64,000 bases of DNA from Sphingobium sp. HWE2-09 (lineage in GTDB: Bacteria; Pseudomonadota; Alphaproteobacteria; Sphingomonadales; Sphingomonadaceae), in assembly GCF_035989265.1 (NCBI RefSeq), contig NZ_JAYKZX010000001.1, forward strand, positions 818,501 to 882,500. The letters are read 5' to 3'. Shown in pieces: positions 18,364 through 27,689 of the stretch (position 1 is the stretch's first letter; every line of letters begins with the position of its first letter). The position numbers were made by a program, and so were the translations under genes. The notes beneath the pieces were generated by a model. The model ran no database searches, was not told the origin of the DNA, and saw only the letters and a program-made list of their open reading frames with translations.

Positions 18364-19631
18364 ACATGATCACCAGGATCGACGGTGACACGCCGGTCGA
18401 AGCCGCTGTTTCCGGCGGCAAGGCCCGGCGCTGGCGTGGACGTCATGTCGCCTGGGCGGCGCTTGCCCTGGCGGTCGTCGGCGGCGTGGCGTGGAAATAT
18501 GGCGGGCAACCGCAGGCTCAGGCGTCGGCCGCGCCGGTCGTGACCGTGGGTATCGCCGCGCCATTGATGCGACATGTGGTCCAGTGGGACGATTATGTCG
18601 GCCGCTTCGCCCCCAGCCAGACCGTCGACGTCCGGCCGCGCGTATCGGGACCGGTGACGGCGATCCATTTCCATGATGGCGATATCGTGCGCAAGGGGCA
18701 GCTGCTCTTCACGCTCGACCAGCGCCCCTTCCTCGCCGCGCTGGCCGAAGCCCGCGCCAATGTCGCCAGCGCGCGCAGCGGACTGCGACTGGCGCGGGCG
18801 GACTATGCCCGCGTCCAGCGCCTGACCGGCGACGAAGCGGTGTCGGCCAGCGAGATCGACACGCTGCGCGCGCGCTTGCAGGCGGCGCACGCTGCCCTGG
18901 CGGCGGCCGACGCTCGCGCCCGGACGCGCGCCCTGGACGTCGAGTTCACCTTGATCCGCGCGCCGATCGCCGGTCGCGTTTCCGATCGCAAGGTCGATAT
19001 CGGCAATCTGGTATCGGGGGCGGAGGGCGCTGGTGCCAGTCTGCTCACCACCATCAATGCGCTCGATCCCATCTATTTCAGCTTCGACGCGTCCGAAGCC
19101 CTGTTTCTGAAGTCGCAGCGCGACCATGCGGACGGCGCCAGCGCCGAAGTGGAAGTGCGCTTGCAGGATGAAACCGATTATCGCTGGAAAGGCCGCCTCG
19201 ATTTCACCGACAATGGCCTTGATCCCCGGTCTGGCACCATTCGAGGACGCGCCGTGCTGCACAATCCTGACCTGTTCCTGACTCCCGGTTTGTTCGGCAA
19301 TATGCGCCTGTCCAGCGGTGGCAAGGTCAACGCCATGCTGGTGCCGGACGACGTGATCCAGTCCGATCAGGCGCTCAAGAGTGTGCTGGTGGTCGGTCGC
19401 GACGATGTGGTCGCCGCCAAGCCAGTCCAGTTGGGGCCGCTGGTGGATGGGCTGCGGATCATCCGTTCGGGCCTGTCGCCGCAGGACAAGGTCGTCGTGA
19501 CGAATGCCCAGGCCGCCATGCCCGGCACGAAGGTCGCGACCCGCAACGCACCGATCAAGGCGACCCCGGCACCGATCACGCTGACCGACAGCGCCGCCCC
19601 GGTGGCGTCTCAGGCGACGTTCGAGCGGTAA
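18360..19631 (+). CDS. RND efflux periplasmic adaptor (membrane fusion protein)
   Basis: A 423-residue AcrA/MexE-type adaptor linking the inner-membrane pump to the outer-membrane channel. An N-terminal anchor (HVAWAALALAVVGGVAWKYG) is followed by the lipoyl half (VRPRVSGPVTAIHFHDGDIVRKGQLLFTLD), a helical hairpin (residues about 120-190, ALAEARANVASARSGLRLARADYARV...), the second lipoyl half (VEFTLIRAPIAGRVSDRKVDIGNLVS) and a beta-barrel domain. There is no lipobox cysteine, so it is held by the uncleaved helix. It is the second gene of a four-gene operon with pump and channel in the usual order. Confidence 0.9.
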   Translation: MNMITRIDGDTPVEAAVSGGKARRWRGRHVAWAALALAVVGGVAWKYGGQPQAQASAAPVVTVGIAAPLMRHVVQWDDYVGRFAPSQTVDVRPRVSGPVTAIHFHDGDIVRKGQLLFTLDQRPFLAALAEARANVASARSGLRLARADYARVQRLTGDEAVSASEIDTLRARLQAAHAALAAADARARTRALDVEFTLIRAPIAGRVSDRKVDIGNLVSGAEGAGASLLTTINALDPIYFSFDASEALFLKSQRDHADGASAEVEVRLQDETDYRWKGRLDFTDNGLDPRSGTIRGRAVLHNPDLFLTPGLFGNMRLSSGGKVNAMLVPDDVIQSDQALKSVLVVGRDDVVAAKPVQLGPLVDGLRIIRSGLSPQDKVVVTNAQAAMPGTKVATRNAPIKATPAPITLTDSAAPVASQATFER

Positions 19632-19722
19632 CGCAGCCGCTTCCTCGTCGAATGTCTTTGCCCGCGATCCGACCCGTCGGATCGTGCGGCCCCCCTTTCG
19701 CTTTTCGCAAAGGACTTGCCCG

Positions 19723-22700
19723 ATGCGCTTTTCGCGCTTTTTCATCGACCGGCCGATCTTCGCCGCGGTCATCGCGGTGGTCATCACCGTCATCGGCGCG
19801 CTCGCCTTTATCGGCCTGCCCGTCAGCCAATATCCCGACATCGTGCCGCCCACGGTCACGGTCGTCGCCCAATATCCCGGCGCATCCGCCGAAACGGTGG
19901 CGTCCACCGTGGCGGCCCCGATCGAGCAGGAAATCAACGGCGTCGATGACATGCTCTATCAGAGCAGCCAGTCGACCGGCGATGGCAAGGTGACGATCAC
20001 CGTCACCTTCAAGATCGGCACTGATCTGGATGCAGCCCAGGTGCTGGTCCAGAACCGCGTCGCCGTCGCCGTCCCGCGCCTGCCTGAAGAGGTGCAGCGG
20101 CTGGGTGTGGTGACGCGCAAGACGACGCCCGAATTTCTGATGGTGGTCAATCTCCAGTCGCCGGACGGCACGTTCGACCGCAACTATCTGTCCAACTATG
20201 CGCTGACCCAGGTTCGCGACCGGCTGGCTAGGCTTGACGGCGTGGGTGACGTGCAACTGTTCGGATCGCGCGATTATGCAATGCGGGTTTGGATCGATCC
20301 GGGCCGCGCCGCCGCCATGGACCTGACGGCAGGGGAGATCGTATCGGCCTTGCGCGCGCAGAATGTCCAGGTGTCGGCTGGCGCGATCGGCCAGCCGCCT
20401 TATGACCGGGGCGAAGCCTTCCAGCTCGGCGTCGAGATGCAGGGTCGCCTGACATCGCCCGACCAGTTTTCCAACATCGTAGTCCGCACGGACGGCAACG
20501 GTCATCAGGTCCGCGTGCGCGACGTCGCACGCGTCGAACTGGGCGCGCAGGATTATGCGATCAACACCTATCTGTCGAACAAGCCCACCGTCGTCATCGC
20601 GGTGATGCAGCGCCCCGGCTCCAACGCGCTCGACGCGGCGGAACATGTGAAGGCGGAGATGGACCAGCTGTCCAAGCGTTTCCCCAAGGGGCTGGAATAT
20701 AGCGTCATCTACAACCCGACCGAATTTATCAGCCAGTCGATCGACGCGGTCTATCAGACCCTGTTCGAAGCCGTGCTGCTCGTCGTCCTTGTGATCCTCG
20801 TCTTCCTGCAGAACTGGCGCGCGGCGATCATCCCGATCATCGCCATCCCGGTATCGCTGATCGGTACGGCGACGATCCTGGCGGGCCTGGGCTATTCGCT
20901 CAACAATCTGTCGCTGTTCGGACTGGTGCTGGCGATCGGCATCGTCGTCGATGACGCCATCGTGGTGGTCGAAAATGTCGAGCGCAATATCGGTCGGGGC
21001 ATGTCTCCTCTGGAGGCGGCGCGCACGTCGATGGACGAAGTGTCGGGCGCACTGGTGGCGATCGTGCTGGTGCTGTGCGCCGTATTCGTGCCGACGCTGT
21101 TCATCACCGGCATTTCAGGCGCCTTCTACCAGCAGTTCGCCGTCACCATATCGACCGCGACCATCATTTCGCTGATCCTGTCTCTCACCCTGTCTCCCGC
21201 CGCCGCGGCCTTGTTGCTGCACGCGAAACATGGTCCGCGCGACCGCAGCCACGATCCGCTCTGGCGGCAGAAGCTGGGCGTGGCAGCTGACGCCTTCAAT
21301 CATGGCTTCGACCGGATGAGCGAGCGCTATGCCCGCCTCACCCGCTGGCTGGTTGCCCGGCCCAAGAAGATGCTGGCGACCTATGCCGGGTTGATCGTCG
21401 CGACGGCGGGCCTGTTCTGGGTGACGCCTGCAGGCTTCATCCCCTCGCAGGACCAGGGTTATTTCCTGGCGGTCGTGCAACTGCCGTCCGGCGCCTCGCT
21501 CGAACGCACCGACAAGGTGACGCGCGAAGTGGCGGACAAGATCCTGCCGATCAAGGGGCTGCGCGGCGCGGTGATGTTCGCCGGTTTCGATGGTCCGTCG
21601 CAGACCGCCGCGCCCAATTCCGCCGCTATCTATTTCCCGTTCAACAGCTTTGCCGAACGCAAGAAGGAAGGCGTGACCTATGCCGGGATCATGGCGGCGG
21701 CGAACAAGGCGGTCGCAGGCTATGACAAGGCGCGCATCCTGCTCCTCCCGCCGCCGGTGATTCAGGGCATAGGATCGGGCAGCGGCTATCGCCTGATGCT
21801 GGAGGACCGGCAGGATCGCGGCTATGCCGCGCTGAACAAGCAGGCTGGCGATTTCATCGGCAAGGCCAACCAGACGCCCGGCCTCGCCATGATCTATACC
21901 CTGTTCGACGTCAGCACGCCGCGCATCTTCGCCGATGTCGATCGGGCCAAGGCCGATCTGCTAGGCGTGCCGCCGGAACGTGTGTTCGAAGCGATGCAGG
22001 TCTATCTGGGGTCCGCTTTCGTCAACGACTTCAACCTGCTGGGCCGCACCTATCGCGTCACGGCGCAGGCGGATGCGCAGCATCGTGGGACTGTGGCCGA
22101 CATCGCCAATCTCAAGACCCGGTCCAACGCCGGGGGCATGGTGCCGATCGGGTCGGTATCGACCTTTCGCGACAAGACCGGCCCCTATCGCGTCGTCCGC
22201 TACAATCTGATGCCCGCGGTGGAGATCGACGGCGACACGGCGCCCGGCTATTCGTCCGGTCAATCGCTGACGACCATCGACAAGATGACGGCGGCGCTGC
22301 CTGATGGCTATGCCAGTGAATGGACCGGCATCGCCTTTCAACAGAAGAGCGCGGGCAACACCGCCGGTATCGTCTTCGGCATGGCCGTCTTCTTCGTCTT
22401 CCTGGTGCTGGCGGCGCAATATGAAAGCCTGACGCTGCCACTGGCGATCATCCTGATCGTGCCGATGTGCCTCTTCGCCGCGATGCTGGGCATCAACCTG
22501 CGGGGGATGGACAATAATATCCTGACGCAGATCGGCCTGGTCGTACTGATCGCCCTGGCGGCCAAGAACGCCATTTTGGTGGTGGAATTCGCCAAGCAGG
22601 CGGAGGAGGAACAGGGGCTGTCGCCGGTCGAGGCGGCGGTGCAGGCGGCGCAGACGCGGCTTCGCCCGATCCTGATGACCAGCTTCGCCTTCATCCTGGG

Positions 22701-22905
22701 CGCGGTGCCACTGGTGATCGCGACAGGCGCGGGGGCGGAACTGCGGCAAGCGCTGGGCACCGCCGTGTTCTTCGGCATGACCGGGGTCACCGCCTTCGGC
22801 CTGCTCTTCACCCCTACCTTCTACGTCGTGTGCCGTGCGCTGGGCGATCGTTTCGCCCGCCGCCGGCGTCCAGAGGCCGACGCTGCCTTGCAGCCGGCCG
22901 AATGA
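19723..22905 (+). CDS. RND multidrug efflux transporter (HAE1 family)
   Basis: A 1,060-residue proton-driven drug exporter of the AcrB/MexB/MexF type. It begins MRFSRFFIDRPIFAAVIAVVITVIGAL as in the family, has the two large periplasmic loops, twelve predicted membrane helices, and the proton-relay aspartates in TM4 (GIVVDDAIVVVENVER). The TM10 lysine region (ALAAKNAILVVEFAKQAEEE) is conserved. ATG 19723 is preceded by AAAGGA; an upstream in-frame GTG at 19684 gives a non-family extension. Substrates cannot be read from sequence; in this setting export of toxic phenolics is plausible. Confidence 0.93.
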   Translation: MRFSRFFIDRPIFAAVIAVVITVIGALAFIGLPVSQYPDIVPPTVTVVAQYPGASAETVASTVAAPIEQEINGVDDMLYQSSQSTGDGKVTITVTFKIGTDLDAAQVLVQNRVAVAVPRLPEEVQRLGVVTRKTTPEFLMVVNLQSPDGTFDRNYLSNYALTQVRDRLARLDGVGDVQLFGSRDYAMRVWIDPGRAAAMDLTAGEIVSALRAQNVQVSAGAIGQPPYDRGEAFQLGVEMQGRLTSPDQFSNIVVRTDGNGHQVRVRDVARVELGAQDYAINTYLSNKPTVVIAVMQRPGSNALDAAEHVKAEMDQLSKRFPKGLEYSVIYNPTEFISQSIDAVYQTLFEAVLLVVLVILVFLQNWRAAIIPIIAIPVSLIGTATILAGLGYSLNNLSLFGLVLAIGIVVDDAIVVVENVERNIGRGMSPLEAARTSMDEVSGALVAIVLVLCAVFVPTLFITGISGAFYQQFAVTISTATIISLILSLTLSPAAAALLLHAKHGPRDRSHDPLWRQKLGVAADAFNHGFDRMSERYARLTRWLVARPKKMLATYAGLIVATAGLFWVTPAGFIPSQDQGYFLAVVQLPSGASLERTDKVTREVADKILPIKGLRGAVMFAGFDGPSQTAAPNSAAIYFPFNSFAERKKEGVTYAGIMAAANKAVAGYDKARILLLPPPVIQGIGSGSGYRLMLEDRQDRGYAALNKQAGDFIGKANQTPGLAMIYTLFDVSTPRIFADVDRAKADLLGVPPERVFEAMQVYLGSAFVNDFNLLGRTYRVTAQADAQHRGTVADIANLKTRSNAGGMVPIGSVSTFRDKTGPYRVVRYNLMPAVEIDGDTAPGYSSGQSLTTIDKMTAALPDGYASEWTGIAFQQKSAGNTAGIVFGMAVFFVFLVLAAQYESLTLPLAIILIVPMCLFAAMLGINLRGMDNNILTQIGLVVLIALAAKNAILVVEFAKQAEEEQGLSPVEAAVQAAQTRLRPILMTSFAFILGAVPLVIATGAGAELRQALGTAVFFGMTGVTAFGLLFTPTFYVVCRALGDRFARRRRPEADAALQPAE

Positions 22906-22916
22906 GGAACAGAGAT

Positions 22917-24329
22917 ATGACACGGACCTTCATCCCCCTATTGCTAGGTGCCAGCGCCCTGACGGCTTGCGCCGCCGGGCCGGACTATCACGTGCCCGCT
23001 ACCCCGATCACCGCCGCCGCCCCGTTTATCGGCGCGGCGAACCCGGCGGTCAGTCGCGCTACGACCCAGGATCGCTGGTGGACGCTCTACGGCGACCCGC
23101 TGCTCGACACGCTGGTCGGCGACGCGCTGGCCGCCAACACCGACATTCGCGTCGCCGTGGCGCGGATCGAGCGGGCGCGCGCCTCGCTGCGGGGCGCGAA
23201 ATCCGATCGCCTGCCGCAAAGCAGCCTGGGGGCGTCGGGCACCTATAACCGGACGTCGGCGGCGCAATCGCTGCCGGGTATCGACCGGGAAAACTGGGTG
23301 CTCGATGGCGGGCTGGACCTGTCCTACGAAGTCGATCTGTTCGGCCGGATAAAGCGCGGCGTGGAAGCGGCGCGCGGTGATCTGGCCGCCGTGCAGGCGG
23401 ATGCGGACGGGGTAAGGGTTGCAGTGATAGCCGATACGGTGCGCGCCTATCTGGACGTCACGGCCACGGCCGAACGGCTGGCGGTGGCGCAACGGACGGT
23501 CGGACTGCTCGATCAGTCGATCCGCATCACCAGCGCCCGTTTCGATGTGGGTCGGTCGGACCGGCTGGACATCATTCGCGTTACCACGCTGCGCGATCAG
23601 CAGAAAGCCGCGATCCCCTCGCTTCAGGCGGATCGCGACGCCGCCCTCTTCCGGTTGGCGACGCTGACTGGGCGGACGCCGCAGCAATTGCCTGACGCCG
23701 TGCGCGCCGCGACCCGCACGCCGCAACTGACGCAGCCGATTCCGGTCGGCGACGGGCAGGCGCTGCTGGCGCGGCGGCCGGATGTGCGCGCAGCGGAACG
23801 GCGGCTGGCGGCGGACACTGCGCGGATCGGCGTGGCGACGGCGGACCTTTATCCCCGCATTACGCTTGGCGCATCGGTCGGCACCACGGCGTTGGGTGGT
23901 GGCAACCTGCTGGGCGGCGGGCCGCTCAACTGGGTGCTGGGACCGTTGATCAGCTGGGCCTTCCCCAACAGGCAAGCAATCCGCGCCCGCATCGGCGCGG
24001 CGAAGGCCGACGGCGCGGCTTCGCTCGCGACTTTCGACGGCACGGTGTTGCAGGCGCTGGAGGAAAGCGAACGCGCTTTATCCGCCTACGCCCATGCGAT
24101 CGAACGGGCGCAGATATTGACCGCCGCGCGGGACGAAGCGGCCCGGGCGGCCCGGATCAGCCTGGCGCGCCAGCGCGAAGGGCGGGTCGATTTCCTGACC
24201 GTGCTGGACGCCCAGCGCACGCTCGCCGGCACCGAAACCGATCTGGCGACCGCGACACGCGCCTTGTCCTTTGCGCAGGTCGATCTGTTCCGGGCCTTGG
24301 GCGGTGGGTGGGGTCAGGGCGCGGCCTGA
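22917..24329 (+). CDS. Outer-membrane efflux channel lipoprotein (OprM/NodT family)
   Basis: A 470-residue TolC-like outer-membrane factor completing the tripartite pump. The signal peptide ends in a lipobox (GASALTAC), so it is lipid-anchored like OprM. Two OEP repeats are visible (AANTDIRVAVARIERARASLRGAKSD and the later ARRPDVRAAERRLAADTARIGVATADLYP), each with the long helical coiled coils. ATG 22917 follows AGGAACAGAG and lies 11 bases after the pump's stop. It closes the operon; its stop codon lies inside an inverted repeat shared with the convergent ferB gene. Confidence 0.9.
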   Translation: MTRTFIPLLLGASALTACAAGPDYHVPATPITAAAPFIGAANPAVSRATTQDRWWTLYGDPLLDTLVGDALAANTDIRVAVARIERARASLRGAKSDRLPQSSLGASGTYNRTSAAQSLPGIDRENWVLDGGLDLSYEVDLFGRIKRGVEAARGDLAAVQADADGVRVAVIADTVRAYLDVTATAERLAVAQRTVGLLDQSIRITSARFDVGRSDRLDIIRVTTLRDQQKAAIPSLQADRDAALFRLATLTGRTPQQLPDAVRAATRTPQLTQPIPVGDGQALLARRPDVRAAERRLAADTARIGVATADLYPRITLGASVGTTALGGGNLLGGGPLNWVLGPLISWAFPNRQAIRARIGAAKADGAASLATFDGTVLQALEESERALSAYAHAIERAQILTAARDEAARAARISLARQREGRVDFLTVLDAQRTLAGTETDLATATRALSFAQVDLFRALGGGWGQGAA

Positions 24330-24348
24330 CCCCGCATATTGTCAGGCC
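24323..24348. terminator. Bidirectional hairpin between convergent genes
   Basis: GGCCTGAC at 24323-24330 and GTCAGGCC at 24341-24348 form a perfect 8-bp stem with a 10-base loop. The stop codons of both flanking convergent genes fall inside the stem arms. There is no T-run, so it would be an imperfect intrinsic terminator or a transcript-stabilising hairpin. Confidence 0.5.
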
Positions 24349-25181
24349 TGGGTCTTCGACTTCGTTAGATCATAGGCGCCCAGACCTGGCTTGTAGCTCT
24401 TTTCATCGATGAACTGGCGAATGCCTTCCTTGCGGCCTTCGCTCTTGTCGTGGAAATTGGCCGCTTCCTGCATCCGGACCAGATAATCCTCCGCCTCGTC
24501 ATAGGTCATGGTGCCCACGCGGCGCACCGCATCCTTGGCGAATTTCAGCGCCACCGGATTCTTCTTCAACAGCATCTCGGCCACTTGAGTGGTCCGAGCC
24601 TTGAGCTGCTCCAGCGGCACGCTTTCATTGACCAGCCGCATCGTCGCCGCCGCCTTGCCGTCGATCAGGTCGCCGGTCAGCGTCAGCCACATGGCGTCGC
24701 GCATCGGCAGCAGGTCGACCACCACCTTGGTCACGCCACCGCCGGGCAATATACCCCAGTTGATCTCGGACAGACCGAATTGCGCCTCGTCCGCGCAGAT
24801 GGCGAGGTCGCAGGCGAAGAGCGGGCCGAACCCGCCGCCAAAGCACCAGCCGTTGACCATAGCGACGGTCGGCTTGTTGTACCAGCGCAGGCGGCGGAAC
24901 CAGCCATAGCTCTCCGCCTGCGACTTGCGCACGCCGCGCAGACCTTGCGACTCGGTTTCCCGGAAATATTCCTTCAGGTCCATGCCCGCCGACCAGGCCG
25001 TGCCTTCGCCGCCCAGCACCAGCACGCCGACATCGTCGCGATATTCCAGTTCGTCCAGCACTTCCATCATGCGGCGGTTGAGCGTCGGACTCATCGCGTT
25101 GCGCTTGGCGGGCCGAGCGAAATTCACCCAGGCGATGCGGTCTTCGATATGTACCGAAACGACGTCCTGCTCTTCCATCAT
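24342..25181 (-). CDS. ferB: p-Hydroxycinnamoyl-CoA hydratase/lyase (feruloyl-CoA to vanillin)
   Basis: A 279-residue crotonase-fold enzyme that hydrates feruloyl-, caffeoyl- or coumaroyl-CoA and splits it to the benzaldehyde plus acetyl-CoA. It matches Pseudomonas HCHL/Ech along its length: RPAKRNAMSPTLNRRM, AGMDLKEYFRE, NGWCFGGGFGPLFACDLAICADEA, FGLSEINWG. The residues assigned to catalysis or phenol binding in the Pseudomonas enzyme are kept: Glu139 (its Glu143), Tyr72 (Tyr75) and Tyr233 (Tyr239). Two adjacent ATGs (25181 and 25178) follow AGGAGCAGG; the second has better spacing. The usual partner, feruloyl-CoA synthetase (ferA), is not adjacent, although an acyl-CoA ligase lies at 52022. 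A MarR-type operator-like repeat is found about 37 bases upstream. Confidence 0.93.
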   Translation of the reverse strand: MMEEQDVVSVHIEDRIAWVNFARPAKRNAMSPTLNRRMMEVLDELEYRDDVGVLVLGGEGTAWSAGMDLKEYFRETESQGLRGVRKSQAESYGWFRRLRWYNKPTVAMVNGWCFGGGFGPLFACDLAICADEAQFGLSEINWGILPGGGVTKVVVDLLPMRDAMWLTLTGDLIDGKAAATMRLVNESVPLEQLKARTTQVAEMLLKKNPVALKFAKDAVRRVGTMTYDEAEDYLVRMQEAANFHDKSEGRKEGIRQFIDEKSYKPGLGAYDLTKSKTQA

Positions 25182-25217
25182 CCTGCTCCTTTGGCCCGCA
25201 GCTTGCTTGCACTGCAA

Positions 25218-25238
25218 TATGTATCATAGGCATACAAT
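25218..25238. promoter_or_regulatory. MarR-type operator-like inverted repeat, site 1
   Basis: TATGTAT, seven bases, then ATACAAT, upstream of ferB. Four other copies of the pattern WWTGTWW-N7-ATACRAW lie upstream of the TonB receptor operon, the marR gene, and the two MFS genes with the LigD-type gene. FerB genes of Sphingobium SYK-6 are repressed by the MarR protein FerC, which makes this a reasonable guess for the local MarR regulator. Confidence 0.5.
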
Positions 25239-25292
25239 ATGGAGGGCGCAGCAGACAAGGCATTTTTACGATCGGATTGCAGCGCTGGCGGC

Positions 25293-25336
25293 TTGACAAC
25301 TGCTCCGTCCAGACAGATGATAACGATCGTTATTAA
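25293..25336 (+). promoter_or_regulatory. Promoter with TAACGATCGTTA palindrome, copy 1
   Basis: The perfect palindrome TAACGATCGTTA lies at 25321-25332. A TTGACA at 25293 is 18 bases from TGATAA; alternatively TATTAA at 25331-25336 is a -10 whose first two bases overlap the palindrome, the same geometry seen at three other promoters in the window. It would control the dehydrogenase-flavoprotein-cytochrome operon starting at 25371. Confidence 0.55.
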
Positions 25337-25370
25337 ATAGAAACCGGCTCGACCGGCGAAGCGAGGCGAG

Positions 25371-26125
25371 ATGGATGTGCAGGGCAAAACGGCGCTCGTC
25401 ACCGGCGGCGCTTCCGGGTTGGGCGCCGCACTGGTGTCTCACTTGCTGTCCGCAGGCGCACATGTTGTGGTCCTGGACGTGCAGATCAGCACCGCGCCCG
25501 GCGTGCAGTCTTTCCTCTGCGATATCACCGACGAGGCTGCAGTCGCCACGGCGATGGCGCAGGTCGGCCCGTTATCGATCCTGGCTAATATGGCCGGGAT
25601 CGGCGGCATCGGCTCGATCGCCACGCCGACGGGACCGGGCGATGTCGCGGCTTTTCGCCGGGTGATCGACGTCAATCTGCTGGGCGCGGTGCATGTGACC
25701 GCTCATGCCGCCCACCGCATGATCGGCAATGCGCCCGACGGTGCCGATCGCGAGCGGGGCGTGATCCTCAACGCCTGCTCCATCGCCTCGTTCGAAGGGC
25801 AGGAGGGTATGGGCGCCTATGGCGCGTCCAAAGCGGCGCTCGCCGCGCTGACCCTCATCTGGGCGCGCGACCTGTCGCGCCATGCGATCCGCTGCGTCGG
25901 GATCGCGCCTGGTTTCTTCGCCACCCCCATGACGGCATCCATGCCTGCCCCCTGGTCGAGGAACTGGTGGGCGGCATGGAATTTCCCCGCCGGGCTGGCA
26001 CGGCGGAGGAGTGTGCCGACGCGGCCATGTTCCTGATCCGCAATCCGATGATCAATGCCGAAATATTGCGCCTCGACGGCGGCGCACGTCCGCCCGCGCG
26101 CACGCGCTGGACCGCGGCGGCCTGA
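25371..26125 (+). pseudogene. Short-chain dehydrogenase with a one-base frameshift
   Basis: The gene encodes an SDR (TGGASGLGAAL Rossmann motif, NMAGIGGIG, catalytic Ser-Tyr-Lys in CSIAS and YGASK). After ...ATPMTASMPAP the frame breaks; the remaining family C-terminus (LVEELVGGMEF, AGTAEECADAAMFLIRN, ILRLDGG) continues in another frame to TGA at 26123-26125. One extra C in the C5 run at 25948-25952 would restore a 251-residue protein. As it stands the product would end at 26036 with a nonsense tail. It is the first gene of the flavoprotein/cytochrome operon, so a role in oxidising an aryl alcohol (as the SDR CalA does with coniferyl alcohol) is possible. A sequencing error cannot be excluded. 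Confidence 0.8.
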
Positions 26126-26156
26126 TCCGTTTTTTCAACACAAGGCAGACAGACAC

Positions 26157-27689
26157 ATGGCCTCCACTCTTCCCCCCGCCACCATTGCCGCCTTTGCGGC
26201 GATCGTCGGCAAGGATCATGTCTTCTTCGAAGAAGCCGACCAGGCCAGCTATCAGGACAAGTTCGCGATAGACGATGCGCGCCATCATCCTGCAGGCGCC
26301 GTCGCGCCGGCCACGGTCGAGGAAATCCAGGCGATCGTCCGCATCGCCGCCGAACGAAGCGTGGCGCTATGGCCGATCAGCCGGGGCAAGAATCTGGGGT
26401 ATGGCGGCTCCGCGCCGTTGCTGTCGGGATCGGTCGTCTTGGACCTCAGCCGCATGAAGAAGATCGACTATGATGAGGTGAACGGCACGGTGCTGCTGGA
26501 GCCGGGGGTGGGCTTTTACGACCTGTATGATTTCCTGAAGTCGAAGGGCATGAAGCACTGGCTGTCGGTGCCAGGCAACAGTTGGGGGTCGGTGGTCGGT
26601 AACGCCCTGGACCGCGGCGTGGGCTATACCCCCTATGGCGAACATGCGACGCGCATCTGCGGCGTGGAAGCCGTGATGGCCGATGGGTTGGTCGTGCGCA
26701 CCGGCATGGGCGCGCTGGATGGCGCGCCGACATGGCAGCTCTATCGGTTCGGCTTTGGTCCCGGCTGGGATCAGATGTTCGTCCAGTCTAATTTCGGCAT
26801 CGTTACCAAGATGGGCCTGTGGCTGATGCCGGCGCCTGAATCGCTGATGGGCATGGACCTAGAGTTCGACCGGCCGGAGGATTTGGGGCCGCTGATCGAC
26901 GCGATCGGACCGCTGCGGCGTGAAGGGTTGTTGCAGCAATCGCCGACCATCGGCAACTGGCTGCGCGCCGCCGCCGTCGTCACGACCCGCGACCAGTGGA
27001 CCGACAAGCCCGGTGCGTTGCCCGACGATGTGATCGCGGCGATCCGCAAGAAATTCAACGTCGGCTGGTGGGGCGTCAGCCTGCGCCTCTATGGCCGGGA
27101 CTCGGTCAACAAGGCCGCCTATGCGATATTGGAACAGGAGATGGGCAAGCTCAAACCCCTGTCGCTGCGGCCCACCGTCTGGAAGACGGGCGAACCGCTG
27201 GAGGCGACCGGCTGGACCGGCACGCCGCTCACCATGCCGATGCAGAACGCCAACTGGCACGGTGGACGGGGTGGTCATATCGGCTTTTCCCCGATCCTGC
27301 CGCAATCGGGCGCAGCGGCCCAAGCTCAGTTCCAGCGCACCTATGCCCGCTACAAGGAATATGGAATGGATTATCAGGCCAGCTTCGCCTTTGGCGAACG
27401 CCATCTGATCAACGTCAACGCCGTGCTGATCAACAAGGATGATCCCGATCTCATGGACCGGGTCGACCCCTTCCTCAAACATCTGATCGCGGATGCCAAG
27501 AGCCAGGGTTATGGCGAATATCGCACCCATCTCGACTATATGGACGCGGTCGCAGGCACCTATGACTATAACAAAGGGGCGCTCGCAACCTTGAACCGCA
27601 AGGTGAAGGATGCGCTTGATCCCAAGGGCGTGATCGCGCCCGGCAAGAGCGGTATCTGGCCCAGCGCCCGGATGGGAGGGAAAGGCTGA
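26157..27689 (+). CDS. VAO/4-cresol dehydrogenase-family flavoprotein (para-alkylphenol hydroxylase type)
   Basis: A 510-residue FAD enzyme of the vanillyl-alcohol oxidase / p-cresol methylhydroxylase family, which oxidises the benzylic or allylic carbon of para-substituted phenols through a quinone methide. The FAD-binding domain shows PISRGKNLGYGGSAPLLSGSVVLDLSRM; the C-terminus GYGEYRTHLDYMDAVAGTY...DPKGVIAPGKSGIWP is nearly the same as fungal VAO. The residue for covalent FAD (His in VAO, Tyr in PchF) cannot be assigned with certainty; the aligned segment is GERHLINVNAVLIN. The cytochrome c gene overlaps its stop, as in 4-cresol dehydrogenase and eugenol hydroxylase, so electrons probably go to cytochrome rather than O2. 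Candidate substrates are eugenol-, 4-propylguaiacol- or dihydroconiferyl-type phenols. The ATG at 26157 is chosen because it gives the family start. Confidence 0.86.
   Translation: MASTLPPATIAAFAAIVGKDHVFFEEADQASYQDKFAIDDARHHPAGAVAPATVEEIQAIVRIAAERSVALWPISRGKNLGYGGSAPLLSGSVVLDLSRMKKIDYDEVNGTVLLEPGVGFYDLYDFLKSKGMKHWLSVPGNSWGSVVGNALDRGVGYTPYGEHATRICGVEAVMADGLVVRTGMGALDGAPTWQLYRFGFGPGWDQMFVQSNFGIVTKMGLWLMPAPESLMGMDLEFDRPEDLGPLIDAIGPLRREGLLQQSPTIGNWLRAAAVVTTRDQWTDKPGALPDDVIAAIRKKFNVGWWGVSLRLYGRDSVNKAAYAILEQEMGKLKPLSLRPTVWKTGEPLEATGWTGTPLTMPMQNANWHGGRGGHIGFSPILPQSGAAAQAQFQRTYARYKEYGMDYQASFAFGERHLINVNAVLINKDDPDLMDRVDPFLKHLIADAKSQGYGEYRTHLDYMDAVAGTYDYNKGALATLNRKVKDALDPKGVIAPGKSGIWPSARMGGKG

Noticed and set aside
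24342..25217. Longer N-terminus of the hydroxycinnamoyl-CoA lyase from 25217
   Set aside because: The extra 12 residues precede the ribosome site AGGAGCAGG and are not like the family start.
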